A DNA stretch of 34,673 nucleotides from Hymenobacter frigidus. GTDB lineage: Bacteria; Bacteroidota; Bacteroidia; Cytophagales; Hymenobacteraceae. The stretch is taken from the NCBI RefSeq assembly GCF_014640435.1, contig NZ_BMGY01000010.1, forward strand, positions 1-34,673. Direction: 5' to 3'. How positions within the stretch are numbered: position 1 is the first letter of the stretch; every line of letters begins with the position of its first letter. Position numbers and translations under genes: made by a program. Shown here in pieces: positions 1 through 7,430 of the stretch. The notes under the pieces were generated by a model that worked only from the letters and a program-made list of their open reading frames with translations, ran no database searches and was not told the DNA's origin.

Positions 1-90
1 TTAGAATCTTACTCCACTCCTTTCCTTCATTGACCTAAATTAAGAGGTCGTGTCTGAACATAGGAAAAAAACTTCTCCACCCTGCTGTCC

Positions 91-762
91 ATGCTCCTGC
101 TGGTGGCGGTGCCCTTGGTGGGCAGTTCGTCGCTCACCTTCGTGCTCTACCGCAACCAGCAGTTTCTGGAGAACCTTACCACGGCGCAGAGCTTGCTCTA
201 TTTCGTGATTGTGGGCGTGGCCATGGCGTTTTCGCTGGTCAACACCACGGCCGTAGTACTCATAACGGGCTTCTACCTAGGCTGGAGCGGCTTTCCGGGC
301 ATGGTCATAGCTTACGCCCTGGCCGCCCTGCTCGGCTACCAAATAGCCGCCACCCTCGACCACGGCAAAATGACAGCCTTTATCAGTCACTTTCCCAAAG
401 CCGATGCCGTGATGAAGGAGTTGAAAACCGACAGTTGGCAGCTAATTTTCCTCACCCGAGTGTCGCCCGTCACGCCCTTTGCCCTCATGACCTTTATTCT
501 GGCCATTATGGGGGTGCGGCGCTGGCCGTTTCTGCTGGCCTCGGTGGCGGGCATGCTGCCGCGCAGCTTGTTTTTCTACTGGCTCGGCACCAAGGCACAG
601 GATGTTTTCACGCTGCTCAAAGACCCGGGTACCGGTACCACCGGCAAGCTCCTGTTGCTGGGCCTGGTAGTCGTTTCGTTCTTCGGGCTCTATTACATCT
701 TCAACCACGCGCTGAAACGCGCCCTCAGCAAAGGCACCACCGAAGCACTAAAGCACCCTTGA
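91..762 (+). CDS. TVP38/TMEM64 (VTT-domain) family inner membrane protein
   Basis: A 223-residue, very hydrophobic protein with several membrane segments (about residues 1-20, 34-60, 70-85, 120-160 and 185-205). The central part resembles the VTT/SNARE-associated domain of the TVP38/TMEM64/DedA-like family: a GFYLGWSGFPG loop near residue 62 and a TRVSPVTPF motif near residue 122, followed by a G-rich helix. Family members are thought to move or scramble lipids, but the substrate here is unknown. The frame is open back to position 64 (a TAG at 61-63) with no earlier ATG, and no good ribosome site lies before this start. A short N-terminal piece may therefore have been lost at the left edge. 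Family assignment is fairly safe; the start is not. Confidence 0.75.
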   Translation: MLLLVAVPLVGSSSLTFVLYRNQQFLENLTTAQSLLYFVIVGVAMAFSLVNTTAVVLITGFYLGWSGFPGMVIAYALAALLGYQIAATLDHGKMTAFISHFPKADAVMKELKTDSWQLIFLTRVSPVTPFALMTFILAIMGVRRWPFLLASVAGMLPRSLFFYWLGTKAQDVFTLLKDPGTGTTGKLLLLGLVVVSFFGLYYIFNHALKRALSKGTTEALKHP

Positions 763-818
763 TTATGAGTAGCTTGCGCCAAAAACAAAAGTTTATTAGC
801 GAAAAACACGCAGCAGGC

Positions 819-850
819 TTGTAAAGCCCGTTTTTCTATCCTTACCTTTG
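819..850 (+). promoter_or_regulatory. Bacteroidota-type promoter of tRNA-Arg
   Basis: The sequence TACCTTTG at 843-850 matches the Bacteroidota -7 consensus TAnnTTTG exactly. A TTG at 819-821 lies 21 bases upstream, the spacing expected for the -33 box. Initiation would fall about 855-860, just before the tRNA. Confidence 0.7.
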
Positions 851-870
851 CACTCCCAACACGGGAAAGC

Positions 871-944
871 GGTTGTGTAGCTCAATTGGATAGAGCATCT
901 GACTACGAATCAGAAGGTTTAAGGTTCGACTCCTTACACGACCA
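871..944 (+). tRNA. tRNA-Arg (anticodon ACG)
   Basis: A full cloverleaf can be drawn. The 7-bp acceptor stem is 871-877 with 937-943, including one T-G wobble. The D-arm is GCTC/GAGC at 880-896. The anticodon stem is TCTGA/TCAGA (898-902 with 910-914) around loop CTACGAA, giving anticodon ACG at 905-907. The T-arm is TAAGG/CCTTA with loop TTCGACT (920-936). Discriminator is A944 and CCA is not encoded. ACG is expected to be deaminated to ICG and to read CGU/CGC/CGA. Confidence 0.96.
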
Positions 945-946
945 CA

Positions 947-983
947 AATAGCCCCTCAGCAATCTGCTGAGGGGCTATTTTTA
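947..983 (+). terminator. Rho-independent terminator after tRNA-Arg
   Basis: AATAGCCCCTCAGC (947-960) pairs perfectly with GCTGAGGGGCTATT (966-979) across a 5-base loop and runs into a T-rich end. It lies three bases after the tRNA discriminator. Confidence 0.9.
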
Positions 984-1043
984 TGCAATCTGTAGCAAGC
1001 AAGTCCGCTCTGCCGGCGGCAGGTTGCAAGGTGTTAAACTCGA

Positions 1044-1382
1044 TTATTTCACCACCAGACTGCCGCGCAGCATGCCCATGCCGCAGGTAAACACAAAGGT
1101 GCCGGCCTGCTGGAGCAGCAGCTCCACCAGCGTAGTCTGGAACGCCGGCAGGTCGCGCCGGATGCTGAAGTCGGGCATCAGCAGCTCTTCGGAGCGGCTG
1201 TTTTCCTCATCGCGGTAGAAGCGCAGCTGCACGGGTTTGCCGCGCTCTACCTCAATTACATCGGGCGAGTAGCCACCCTTCATGATGATGTCAACTTCCT
1301 GCACGCCGCTCGATGAGGACACGGAGCTGGCCGTTTGACGGGCCGCCCCGGTAGGGCCAGTAGCGGCCAGGAAATCCGTCAC
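1044..1382 (-). CDS. Cupredoxin-domain copper protein (5' part frame-broken)
   Basis: A 112-residue ORF from a GTG. Residues about 28-112 form a cupredoxin-like domain (GVQEVDIIMKGGYSPDVIEV, then the C-terminal FTCGMGMLRGSLVV, where Cys and Met are the likely copper ligands). This type of domain occurs in copper-handling proteins of Bacteroidota. The GTG is probably not the true start: the frame is open upstream to 1433 and there encodes TLDIEGITCASCASAV, the first half of a heavy-metal-associated (HMA) domain with its CxxC. A TAA at 1436-1434 then blocks it. Adding one A to the AAA at 1433-1435 would join this frame to an ATG at 1477. It is either a recent frameshift or a base error. It lies before the copper island but on the opposite strand. 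The cupredoxin call is secure; functionality is unclear. Confidence 0.72.
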   Translation of the reverse strand: MTDFLAATGPTGAARQTASSVSSSSGVQEVDIIMKGGYSPDVIEVERGKPVQLRFYRDEENSRSEELLMPDFSIRRDLPAFQTTLVELLLQQAGTFVFTCGMGMLRGSLVVK

Positions 1383-1477
1383 GGCCGACGCGCAGGAGGC
1401 GCAGGTTATGCCCTCAATGTCGAGGGTCGCGGTTTAGGTATCGGTGGTAGTCGGGAGTATAGTAGCAAGGGCTTCAT
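1383..1477 (-). pseudogene. Frame-broken N-terminal HMA half of the cupredoxin gene
   Basis: Minus-strand bases 1433-1383 encode TATLDIEGITCASCASA in frame with the cupredoxin ORF, including the GxTCxxC metal-binding loop of HMA domains. An ATG at 1477-1475 opens a frame that reads MKPLLLYSRLPPIPK and reaches the same A-run one base out of phase. A TACTTTG element near 1482-1489 on the minus strand could be the -7 box. The HMA domain stops after about 20 residues, so even the repaired protein would carry only half of one. Confidence 0.5.
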
Positions 1478-1813
1478 TGGCTCAAAGTATCTCGGGCTAT
1501 CAAGCGGCAGCGCAGTAAGACGGTACAAAGGAACGGCGGCCAGCAAGCGATAATGGTACGGAATCCGGCGGCAGATGCGTATAATTTGACTCGTTAAACC
1601 CGCTGGCTTCGGATTCATAAAATCACGCTCAGGGCTTGCATAATTTTGTCATACCGTTACTTGGCTTTATTCTGCCGGGCCTCTGGATGCTAATAAAATC
1701 AGCTGAAAATCAATTAATAAACGGTGAAAACCACAGACTGATACAAGCACTACCTGAACTAATACGTGCTTGAATAGGTAGAAGAATGATTCGGCCGCCA
1801 AAAAAGAATGTTC
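1478..1813. other. Intergenic region without a recognisable gene
   Basis: No convincing coding sequence was seen on either strand. The left part is the probable promoter region of the minus-strand HMA/cupredoxin gene. The right part, from about 1640, is AT-rich and leads into the promoter of the + strand copper genes. Confidence 0.5.
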
Positions 1814-1821
1814 TAGTTTTG
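1814..1821 (+). promoter_or_regulatory. -7 promoter element of the Cys-rich envelope gene
   Basis: TAGTTTTG is an exact match to TAnnTTTG and lies 28 bases before the ATG at 1850. Only a weak TTCG (1790-1793) stands at the -33 position, so the promoter may need an activator. It could start the whole copper island. Confidence 0.5.
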
Positions 1822-1849
1822 CGGCCGTCCGTGTTTAATCCGGTCTGGT

Positions 1850-2335
1850 ATGTTCCGTAGTCTGTTCCCTTTCCGCCGTTTGCTGGCGACGAGCTTCCTG
1901 CTCGTCTTCGTCAACGTGTTGGCGGGCCAGTGCTACTGCGCAAGCCTGCGCCAGGCTGCTGGCGCGAAGCCGGGAACCAGCGCAGCCGCCAAGCCCGCGC
2001 CCATGGCCCCCGGCCACGCCTGCTGCCGGGCAGCTGCCGCTAAAAAAGCTGCTCGCATGGCCACTGGACCAGCGGGTGCCTCCCATCAGAAGCACTCATC
2101 CGGGGCCGACGACTGCTGCCGTAAAAAAGCGGCTTCGCTGGTGGCGACGCTCGATGGCGCGGCGGCCAAAGCATTGGCAGAAGCACCAGCCCTGCTGCCC
2201 GCACCGTTGAGCTTCCACTTCCGGCCCCTGGTGGGCCAATGGCACCGCACGCTGCCGGTGCAGCTGGTGCCCCGGCAATATCTGCCCCCCAAAATTCCCG
2301 ACATCCGTATTTTCATTCAGTCGCTGACTGTCTGA
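1850..2335 (+). CDS. Small Cys-rich secreted protein, HYC_CC_PP-like
   Basis: A 161-residue protein with an N-terminal signal or anchor segment (basic start, then LLATSFLLVFVNVLAG). It has Cys pairs at QCYC (about 27-30), HACC (about 57-60) and DDCC (about 87-90), and a C-terminal LPPKIPDIRIFIQS. This order of a Cys/Tyr/Cys motif, a CC pair and a PP motif resembles the small HYC_CC_PP proteins that sit in Bacteroidota copper and heavy-metal clusters. No biochemical role is established for them; periplasmic metal binding is inferred from the cysteines and the neighbours. The Ala-rich middle looks disordered. It is the first gene of the copper island. Confidence 0.6.
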   Translation: MFRSLFPFRRLLATSFLLVFVNVLAGQCYCASLRQAAGAKPGTSAAAKPAPMAPGHACCRAAAAKKAARMATGPAGASHQKHSSGADDCCRKKAASLVATLDGAAAKALAEAPALLPAPLSFHFRPLVGQWHRTLPVQLVPRQYLPPKIPDIRIFIQSLTV

Positions 2336-2351
2336 TTCTTCCGACGCGCTC

Positions 2352-2397
2352 AGGCTCGCGCCGGCATGGCTCTGCTATGTCCGGGGCGAGCCTTTTC
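2352..2397 (+). terminator. Probable terminator after the Cys-rich gene
   Basis: AGGCTCGC (2352-2359) pairs with GCGAGCCT (2386-2393) and is followed by TTTT. An inner CCGGCAT/ATGTCCGG pairing extends the hairpin. Partial read-through into the metal lipoprotein gene is possible. Confidence 0.5.
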
Positions 2398-2529
2398 GTT
2401 TGCCCGTCGCGCCGCTTTTAGCTGGCCAGCTCCCCTTTTCTACTTCCGGGTTTTCCATTCACAGCAGTTATGAATTGTTGTAAACCGGCCTGCCAACCCC
2501 ACTTTTTTCAAGTCTATTTTTCTTTGTCA

Positions 2530-3474
2530 ATGAATCGTTTTCTTATTTCCCTGCTGGCCGCCGCCAGCCTGCTCAGCACCGCCAGCTGCTCTTCGGATTC
2601 GTCGAGCAGCGCCACCGACACCGTGACCACGCCCACTGGCACCGCCGCCGATAGCACTGCCGGCCACGCCAACGGCCACACCTACGCCTGCCCCATGCAC
2701 CCCGAGGTCACCAGCACCAAGGAGGGCGAAAAATGCCCTAAATGCGGCATGGCCCTGGTGCATAACGACCAAGTGAGCAACGGCAAAACTTACCAGATGA
2801 GGTTCGAGCCGAAGCCCATGCAGCTGGTGGCCGGCCAGCCCGCCACCCTCACTTACACCCCCCAGGAGGTGGGCAACGAGCAAGCGCCGGTGCCGCTGGC
2901 CGTGGTGCACGAGAAGAAAATCCACCTCATCATCGTGCGTAAAGACCTGTCGACTTTTTACCACGAGCACCCTGAGTACACCGCCGAGGGTAATTACCGC
3001 GTGCCGTTCACCTTCGCCAAAGGCGGCGACTACGTGCTGTTTCAGGACTACACACCCGATGGCAGCGGCCACCAGCTCGGCCGCCAGCCAGTATCGGTGC
3101 AGGGCCCGAAGTACACGCCCGTCAAGTTCGGCCAGGACCAGATGCAGTGGAGCCAGGACGGCTATCAGGCCACACTCTCCTTCGATAAGGCTTTGAAAGT
3201 GGGCCAGCTGCTGGCCATGAAAATCAACCTCACCAAGGGCGGCCAGCCCGTAACGGACCTCGATAACTACCTCGGCGCGCTGGGCCACGTCGTGGTCATC
3301 AGCGAAGACACCGAGCGCTACCTGCACGTGCACCCCAACGACCAGGCCGACAAGGGCCCCAACATCGGTTTCAACACCAACTTCGAAGCCCCCGGCCTGT
3401 ACCGGGTATTCCTGCAATTCAACCACGCCGGCACCATTCACACCGGTAATTTCACCGTTAACGTCAAGGCGTAA
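2530..3474 (+). CDS. Lipoprotein with heavy-metal-binding domain
   Basis: A 314-residue lipoprotein. The ATG at 2530 begins a clean signal (MNRFLISLLAAASLL) ending at a probable lipobox cysteine (STASC). An ATG 60 bases earlier would put MNCCKPACQPHFFQ before it and spoil the signal. After a Ser/Thr-rich linker comes a heavy-metal-binding domain at about residues 50-80, YACPMHPEV...EKCPKCGMAL, with CPMHP and CxxCGM ligands. The remaining 230 residues are beta-rich and have many histidines (VVHEKKIHL, FYHEHPEY, RYLHVHPND, FNHAG). This resembles the HMBD proteins of Cu/Ag efflux loci. The likely job is to capture copper in the periplasm and pass it to the downstream pump. Family assignment is firm; metal identity is inferred. 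Confidence 0.85.
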   Translation: MNRFLISLLAAASLLSTASCSSDSSSSATDTVTTPTGTAADSTAGHANGHTYACPMHPEVTSTKEGEKCPKCGMALVHNDQVSNGKTYQMRFEPKPMQLVAGQPATLTYTPQEVGNEQAPVPLAVVHEKKIHLIIVRKDLSTFYHEHPEYTAEGNYRVPFTFAKGGDYVLFQDYTPDGSGHQLGRQPVSVQGPKYTPVKFGQDQMQWSQDGYQATLSFDKALKVGQLLAMKINLTKGGQPVTDLDNYLGALGHVVVISEDTERYLHVHPNDQADKGPNIGFNTNFEAPGLYRVFLQFNHAGTIHTGNFTVNVKA

Positions 3475-3512
3475 CGCCATTTTTTTACCGCTCACATTTC
3501 ATCCTCAAACCC

Positions 3513-4340
3513 ATGAAAAAATCTGTTTTTTTCCTCGCTTCCCTGTGCCTCGCCACCGGCCTTTTGAGCAGCTGCGACAGCAACAAGACCACGGAAACCA
3601 CCACGACCACGACTTCCACCGAAGCTGCCGCGCCGGCTGATTCGGCCGCGGGCATGGCCGGCATGGACCATTCGGGCATGGACCACGGCAGCACCGCCGG
3701 CGCTTCGGGCATGATGGCCGCCATGAACACCATGATGAAAAACATGGACGCGTTCAAGCCAGCCGGCAACACCGACCACGATTTTGCCCACATGATGATG
3801 GCCCACCACCAAGGCGCGGTGGAGATGTCGGCCCTCGAGCTCAAGGAAGGCAAGGACGCTACGCTGCGCGCCATGGCTGAAAAAATCAGCGCCGACCAGA
3901 AACAGGAGCTGCAGGCCCTCGAAGCCATTGCCACCCGGCTCGACGGCGCGCCCTCCAACTACAAGCCCCAGGACGCGGCCGACCCCTTCACGAGCAAAAT
4001 GAAAACCTCGATGGCCGGCATGATGAGCATGGGCCAGCCCAGCGGCAACGTGGACACGGACTACGCCGCCATGATGGTGGCCCACCACCAGAGCGCCGTG
4101 GACATGGCCAAGGCCGAGCTGGCCCACGGCCGCGACACCAAGCTCAAGGAAATGGCCCAACAGATGATAACGGCCCAGGAAAAGGAAATCCGGCAGTTCA
4201 AGGCCTGGCAGGCGAAAAACGGCGGCCCAATGAGCGGCACCGCAGCCGTGTACGAGTGCCCCATGGGCTGCAAAGGCAGCACCAGCAACAAGCCTGGCAA
4301 GTGCCCAACCTGCGAAATGGCGCTGGTTAAGAAAGGATAG
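3513..4340 (+). CDS. Lipoprotein with tandem DUF305 repeats and C-terminal metal motif
   Basis: A 275-residue protein with a lipoprotein signal (MKKSVFFLASLCLATGLLSSC). A Thr/Ala-rich and Met/His-rich segment (GMDHSGMDHG) is followed by two DUF305 (ferritin-like) units. Each has the MMxAHHQxAV/DM motif: MMMAHHQGAVEM at about residue 89 and MMVAHHQSAVDM at about 189. Each is followed by a helix rich in Lys and Glu. The C-terminus carries a second heavy-metal-binding motif, YECPMGCKG...GKCPTCEMAL. DUF305 proteins are common in copper-resistance loci and bind metal through the paired His and Met residues. It follows the preceding lipoprotein by 38 bases and is probably cotranscribed with it. The fusion of two DUF305 units with a heavy-metal-binding tail is unusual. 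Confidence 0.85.
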   Translation: MKKSVFFLASLCLATGLLSSCDSNKTTETTTTTTSTEAAAPADSAAGMAGMDHSGMDHGSTAGASGMMAAMNTMMKNMDAFKPAGNTDHDFAHMMMAHHQGAVEMSALELKEGKDATLRAMAEKISADQKQELQALEAIATRLDGAPSNYKPQDAADPFTSKMKTSMAGMMSMGQPSGNVDTDYAAMMVAHHQSAVDMAKAELAHGRDTKLKEMAQQMITAQEKEIRQFKAWQAKNGGPMSGTAAVYECPMGCKGSTSNKPGKCPTCEMALVKKG

Positions 4341-4344
4341 CTGG

Positions 4345-4445
4345 GGGAATTGAAAATTAAAAATGGAGAATTAAAAATTAAAAAATGGGGGTTGCAGCAT
4401 GAGAAGGGTCATTTTTAATTGTTCATTTTTAATTTTTAATTTCCT
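4345..4445. repeat. AT-rich dispersed repeat, inverted pair
   Basis: Units built from ATTAAAAAT run at about 4349-4385 and again, inverted, at about 4410-4443 (ATTTTTAATTGTTCATTTTT). The AT content contrasts sharply with the GC-rich genes on both sides. A related copy lies inside the RND gene at about 7869-7905. The second arm lies inside the 5' end of the outer-membrane channel gene. Confidence 0.7.
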
Positions 4446-5658
4446 ACCGGGCTGGGGGGCGTTGCTGCTGCTGGTTTTCAGCGTTCCGGCCGGGGCCCAG
4501 CAGCTTATCGTGCGCCCCGACAGCGCCGAGGCGCAGGCCCTGCGCCGGCACCCGCGCCTGCGCCAGTCCACCCAGGAAATTGAGGAGCAGCGGGCCCTGA
4601 AGCGCGGCAGCTTCTCGCTGCGCAACCCCGATTTTCTCTTCTCGGCGCCCACCGGCGCGCAGTGGGCGCCGGGCGTGGTGCAAACCATCGACTTCCCGAC
4701 CGTGTACCGGCAGCAGGCGCGCACTGCCCGGGCCGGCATCACCTTGGCTGAGCGCGGCCTCGATGTGAACCGCGCCACCGTGCGCCGCGACGTACGCCTG
4801 GCCTACCTGGCTCTGCAAGTGAGCGAAGCCCAAGTGCGCCAGCTCACCTTCCAGGACAGCCTGTTTCGCACCCTCCAAATTGCCACCGACCGCCTCTTTA
4901 AGGCCGGTGAGGTCACTTCCCTGCAGCGCATCAGCACCGAAGCCGAAGCCCGCCAGGTAGCCAACCAGCTGGCCCAGGCCGTGGTGGACCGCCGCTCGGC
5001 CCAGCGCCGCCTGGGCCTGCTGCTGGGCCAGCCCGATGCCGACCTGACCACCGGCACCGACCTGCGCGGGACCGGCGTGGAGCTGGCGCGCACCGGCATG
5101 GAACTGCTCGGCGGCCTGCCCACCCGGGACAGCGCCGCGCTGGCCGGCAGCCCCACGCTGGCCTACTACGCCCAGAGTGTGGACCTGAGCCAGTCGGGCA
5201 TCAGCCTGGTGCGGGCCCGGCGCACGCCGGCCGTCACGGTGGGCTACCAGAACCAGGGCTTCGCCGATTCGCCCTACCGGTACCGGCTGCAGTTAGGCGT
5301 GTCGGTCCCGATTTATTTCTGGACTTACCGCTCGCAATTGCAGGCGGCCACGGCCCGTACCAAAGCGGCGCAGGCCCAGGCGCAGGTGCAGCAGCTGGAG
5401 CTGGGCACCCAGTACCAGCAGGCCCTAGCCGACACCCGCAAGTTTGCGGCCTCGCTCACTTATTTCGAGCAAACCGGGCTGCCGCAGTCCACGGCCATCA
5501 TCAGCCAGTCGCAGCGGCTGTTTCGGGCCGGCGAAATCAGCTATTTGGTCTTGATTCAGAGTCTCAACCAGGCTTTTACGATTCAGAATAACTACCTGGC
5601 CACTATCCGCGACTACCGGCAGGCCATCACCGAGCTCAACTACCTCCGCGGCCAGTAA
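4399..5658 (+). CDS. cusC: TolC-like outer membrane channel of heavy-metal efflux system
   Basis: A 419-residue outer membrane efflux protein, close to the usual length for CusC/CzcC channels. It has two OEP-type halves rich in Ala/Gln/Arg coiled helices (about 50-230 and 250-419). The C-terminal half shows the typical LFRAGEISYLVLIQSLNQAF and the end NYLATIRDYRQAITELNYLRG. It forms the outer-membrane exit duct of the tripartite pump encoded downstream. The signal peptide is odd: MRRVIFNCSFLIFNFLPG is translated from the inverted AT-rich repeat, then LLLLVFSVPAGAQQ finishes it. A dispersed repeat seems to have replaced the original start. The next gene follows after 12 bases. The cus name is by analogy and copper context. 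Confidence 0.87.
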   Translation: MRRVIFNCSFLIFNFLPGWGALLLLVFSVPAGAQQLIVRPDSAEAQALRRHPRLRQSTQEIEEQRALKRGSFSLRNPDFLFSAPTGAQWAPGVVQTIDFPTVYRQQARTARAGITLAERGLDVNRATVRRDVRLAYLALQVSEAQVRQLTFQDSLFRTLQIATDRLFKAGEVTSLQRISTEAEARQVANQLAQAVVDRRSAQRRLGLLLGQPDADLTTGTDLRGTGVELARTGMELLGGLPTRDSAALAGSPTLAYYAQSVDLSQSGISLVRARRTPAVTVGYQNQGFADSPYRYRLQLGVSVPIYFWTYRSQLQAATARTKAAQAQAQVQQLELGTQYQQALADTRKFAASLTYFEQTGLPQSTAIISQSQRLFRAGEISYLVLIQSLNQAFTIQNNYLATIRDYRQAITELNYLRGQ

Positions 5659-5670
5659 TTATTCCAGCTT

Positions 5671-6294
5671 ATGAGACAATCCCTTCACGTTACGCTGCTG
5701 CTCCTGCTGCTGGCCCTGCTGCCAGGTGGCGCGGCCCGCGCTCACGGCGGCGAGGACCACGGCGGAACCGCCAAATCTTCCGGCGGCGCTTTCCCCACCA
5801 CGTTTTCGGTGGCGGCCTTGTCCGAAAAGTTCGAGCTGCTGCTGCGGTTCGAGCCCCTCGAAAAAGCCCAGGATGCCGACCTGCGGCTGTTCGTGTCAGA
5901 CTACGCCACCAACGCCCCCATCAAAGGAGCCAAGCTCACCGTGAGCTGCCCCGAGGCCCCGGCGCTCAAGTTCGCCGTATCGGAGCTGGAAGCCGGCAGC
6001 TATCTGGTGGAAGGGAATTTCCCCGAGAACAAGAAATACAGCCTCGCCGTCAACATCGTGGCCGGGTCGCAGGCTGATTTGCTGCTGCTGCAGGGCCTGG
6101 AAGTGGGCAGGAAACTACCCGCGCCCCCCGGCCCGCTGGCGGCGGCCACCTCGCTTTTCTCCTCCTGGAAAACCATTCTGGCCCTCGTTGGCGCTTTCGC
6201 CCTGGGCATCCTGCTCACGGTGCTGCTACTGCGCCGCCGCGCGGCCGCCCCTGTTTCCATCGCTACGCCCCCCGTTTATGAAAACCGCGCCTAA
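5671..6294 (+). CDS. Membrane-anchored periplasmic accessory protein of the efflux operon
   Basis: A 207-residue protein with a cleavable signal (LLLLLLALLPGGAARA), then AHGGEDHGG, then a beta-rich periplasmic domain (about 45-150). One C-terminal membrane helix (about 167-189, ILALVGAFALGILLTVLLL) ends in RRR and a short cytosolic tail. No named family was recognised with certainty; similar proteins sit between the channel and adaptor genes in Bacteroidota heavy-metal efflux operons. The AHGGEDHGG motif recurs at the same place in the next gene product, which suggests a shared metal-binding or docking function. The gene overlaps the adaptor gene by 17 bases, so translation is probably coupled. 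Confidence 0.65.
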   Translation: MRQSLHVTLLLLLLALLPGGAARAHGGEDHGGTAKSSGGAFPTTFSVAALSEKFELLLRFEPLEKAQDADLRLFVSDYATNAPIKGAKLTVSCPEAPALKFAVSELEAGSYLVEGNFPENKKYSLAVNIVAGSQADLLLLQGLEVGRKLPAPPGPLAAATSLFSSWKTILALVGAFALGILLTVLLLRRRAAAPVSIATPPVYENRA

Positions 6295-7426
6295 GTTCCT
6301 CGCTGCAATAGCCGCCGTGGTGGCGGTGCTCACCGTGCTGCTGCCGCCGCCCACCAGCCTGCTGGCCCACGGCGGCGAAGACCACGGCGGCGGGGCCCAG
6401 CCCGCCGCCGGCACGGGGCTGATTGATGCCGTGGCCCTGCCCAAAGAAAGCCAGTTTCTGTTTGGGGTGCGCACGGCGCTGGCCAGCTACTCGGCCACTT
6501 ACAACCGCCTCACACTCTACGGCACCGTGTCTTCGGCGGCCGGCGGCGAGGGCCGGGTGGTGGTACCCCAGACCGGGCGCATCGTCAGCCTCTCGGCGCG
6601 GGTGGGGCAGGCCGTGCGCGCCGGCCAGGCCCTGGCCGTGGTCGACCAAACCCTGGACGCCACCCAGCAAATCGGCCTTAGCACCGAGCGGGCCAACGCC
6701 CAGGCCGAGCTGCGCGCCGCCCGGCAGGACTACGCCCGCCTGCAAACCATCGCCGACATCGCCGCCCGCAAAGACGTAGTGGCCGCCGAATTGCGCCTCC
6801 GCCAGGCCCGCCAAAACGCGGACATCTACAACGGCCAGGCCAGCCGCCGCCGCGTTACTATCACCTCGCCCATCAGCGGCACGGTGGACGTGTTCAACCT
6901 CGCCGTGGGCCAGCAAGTGACCCAGGGCGACGAGCTGTTCCGGGTGCTGAACCCCGGCAAGCTGCGCGTCACGGCCGAGGTGTTTGCCCAGGATTTGGCC
7001 AAAGTCACGCCCGGCGCGCAGTTTCGGGTCGAGGGTTTGCAGGGCCAGGCAGGCAGCGCAGCCGCCCGGTTGGTGGTGTTCAGCAACGTGGTGAACCCCG
7101 TGAACCAGGCCCGCCAGCTCATCCTGGAGTTGGATGGCACGGTGAGCAACACCTTTCGCGCCGGCCAGGCCGTGAACGTGCAGGTGCTGGGCCAGGCCGG
7201 CAATGGCCCCAAGCAATTGGTGGTGCCAACCTCCGCCCTCACCGACCTCAATGGCAAGCCCGTGGTATTTGTGCACACCGACCCCGAAATCTTCAAAATT
7301 CACTACGTGCAGCCCGGCCCGGCCAACGGCGAACAGACCGTGCTGCTTGGGGGCACCGTGAACGAAAACGACCGGGTGGTGACCGTGGGCACCTACCAAT
7401 TGAAGTCCATTTACCTGAACCAGTAG
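6278..7426 (+). CDS. cusB: RND periplasmic adaptor subunit (membrane fusion protein)
   Basis: A 382-residue HlyD/CusB-type adaptor. The ATG at 6278 starts a proper signal (FLAAIAAVVAVLTVLLPPPTSLLA); the frame opens further upstream, but translating that part gives no sensible sequence. AHGGEDHGG follows the signal. Next are the first lipoyl half (VVPQTGRIVSLSARVGQAVRAG, about residues 88-110), an alpha-helical hairpin (about 115-180), the second lipoyl half (ITSPISGTVDVFNLAVGQQV), and beta-barrel and membrane-proximal domains. It bridges the inner-membrane RND pump and the TolC-like channel and may deliver metal to the pump. It ends four bases before the RND gene. Confidence 0.88.
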   Translation: MKTAPKFLAAIAAVVAVLTVLLPPPTSLLAHGGEDHGGGAQPAAGTGLIDAVALPKESQFLFGVRTALASYSATYNRLTLYGTVSSAAGGEGRVVVPQTGRIVSLSARVGQAVRAGQALAVVDQTLDATQQIGLSTERANAQAELRAARQDYARLQTIADIAARKDVVAAELRLRQARQNADIYNGQASRRRVTITSPISGTVDVFNLAVGQQVTQGDELFRVLNPGKLRVTAEVFAQDLAKVTPGAQFRVEGLQGQAGSAAARLVVFSNVVNPVNQARQLILELDGTVSNTFRAGQAVNVQVLGQAGNGPKQLVVPTSALTDLNGKPVVFVHTDPEIFKIHYVQPGPANGEQTVLLGGTVNENDRVVTVGTYQLKSIYLNQ

Positions 7427-7430
7427 CGGA

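Noticed and set aside
1406..1618. Minus-strand open frame of 70 residues as an independent gene
   Set aside because: No domain or composition of a real protein; only its last part matters, as the possible start of the frameshifted HMA/cupredoxin gene.
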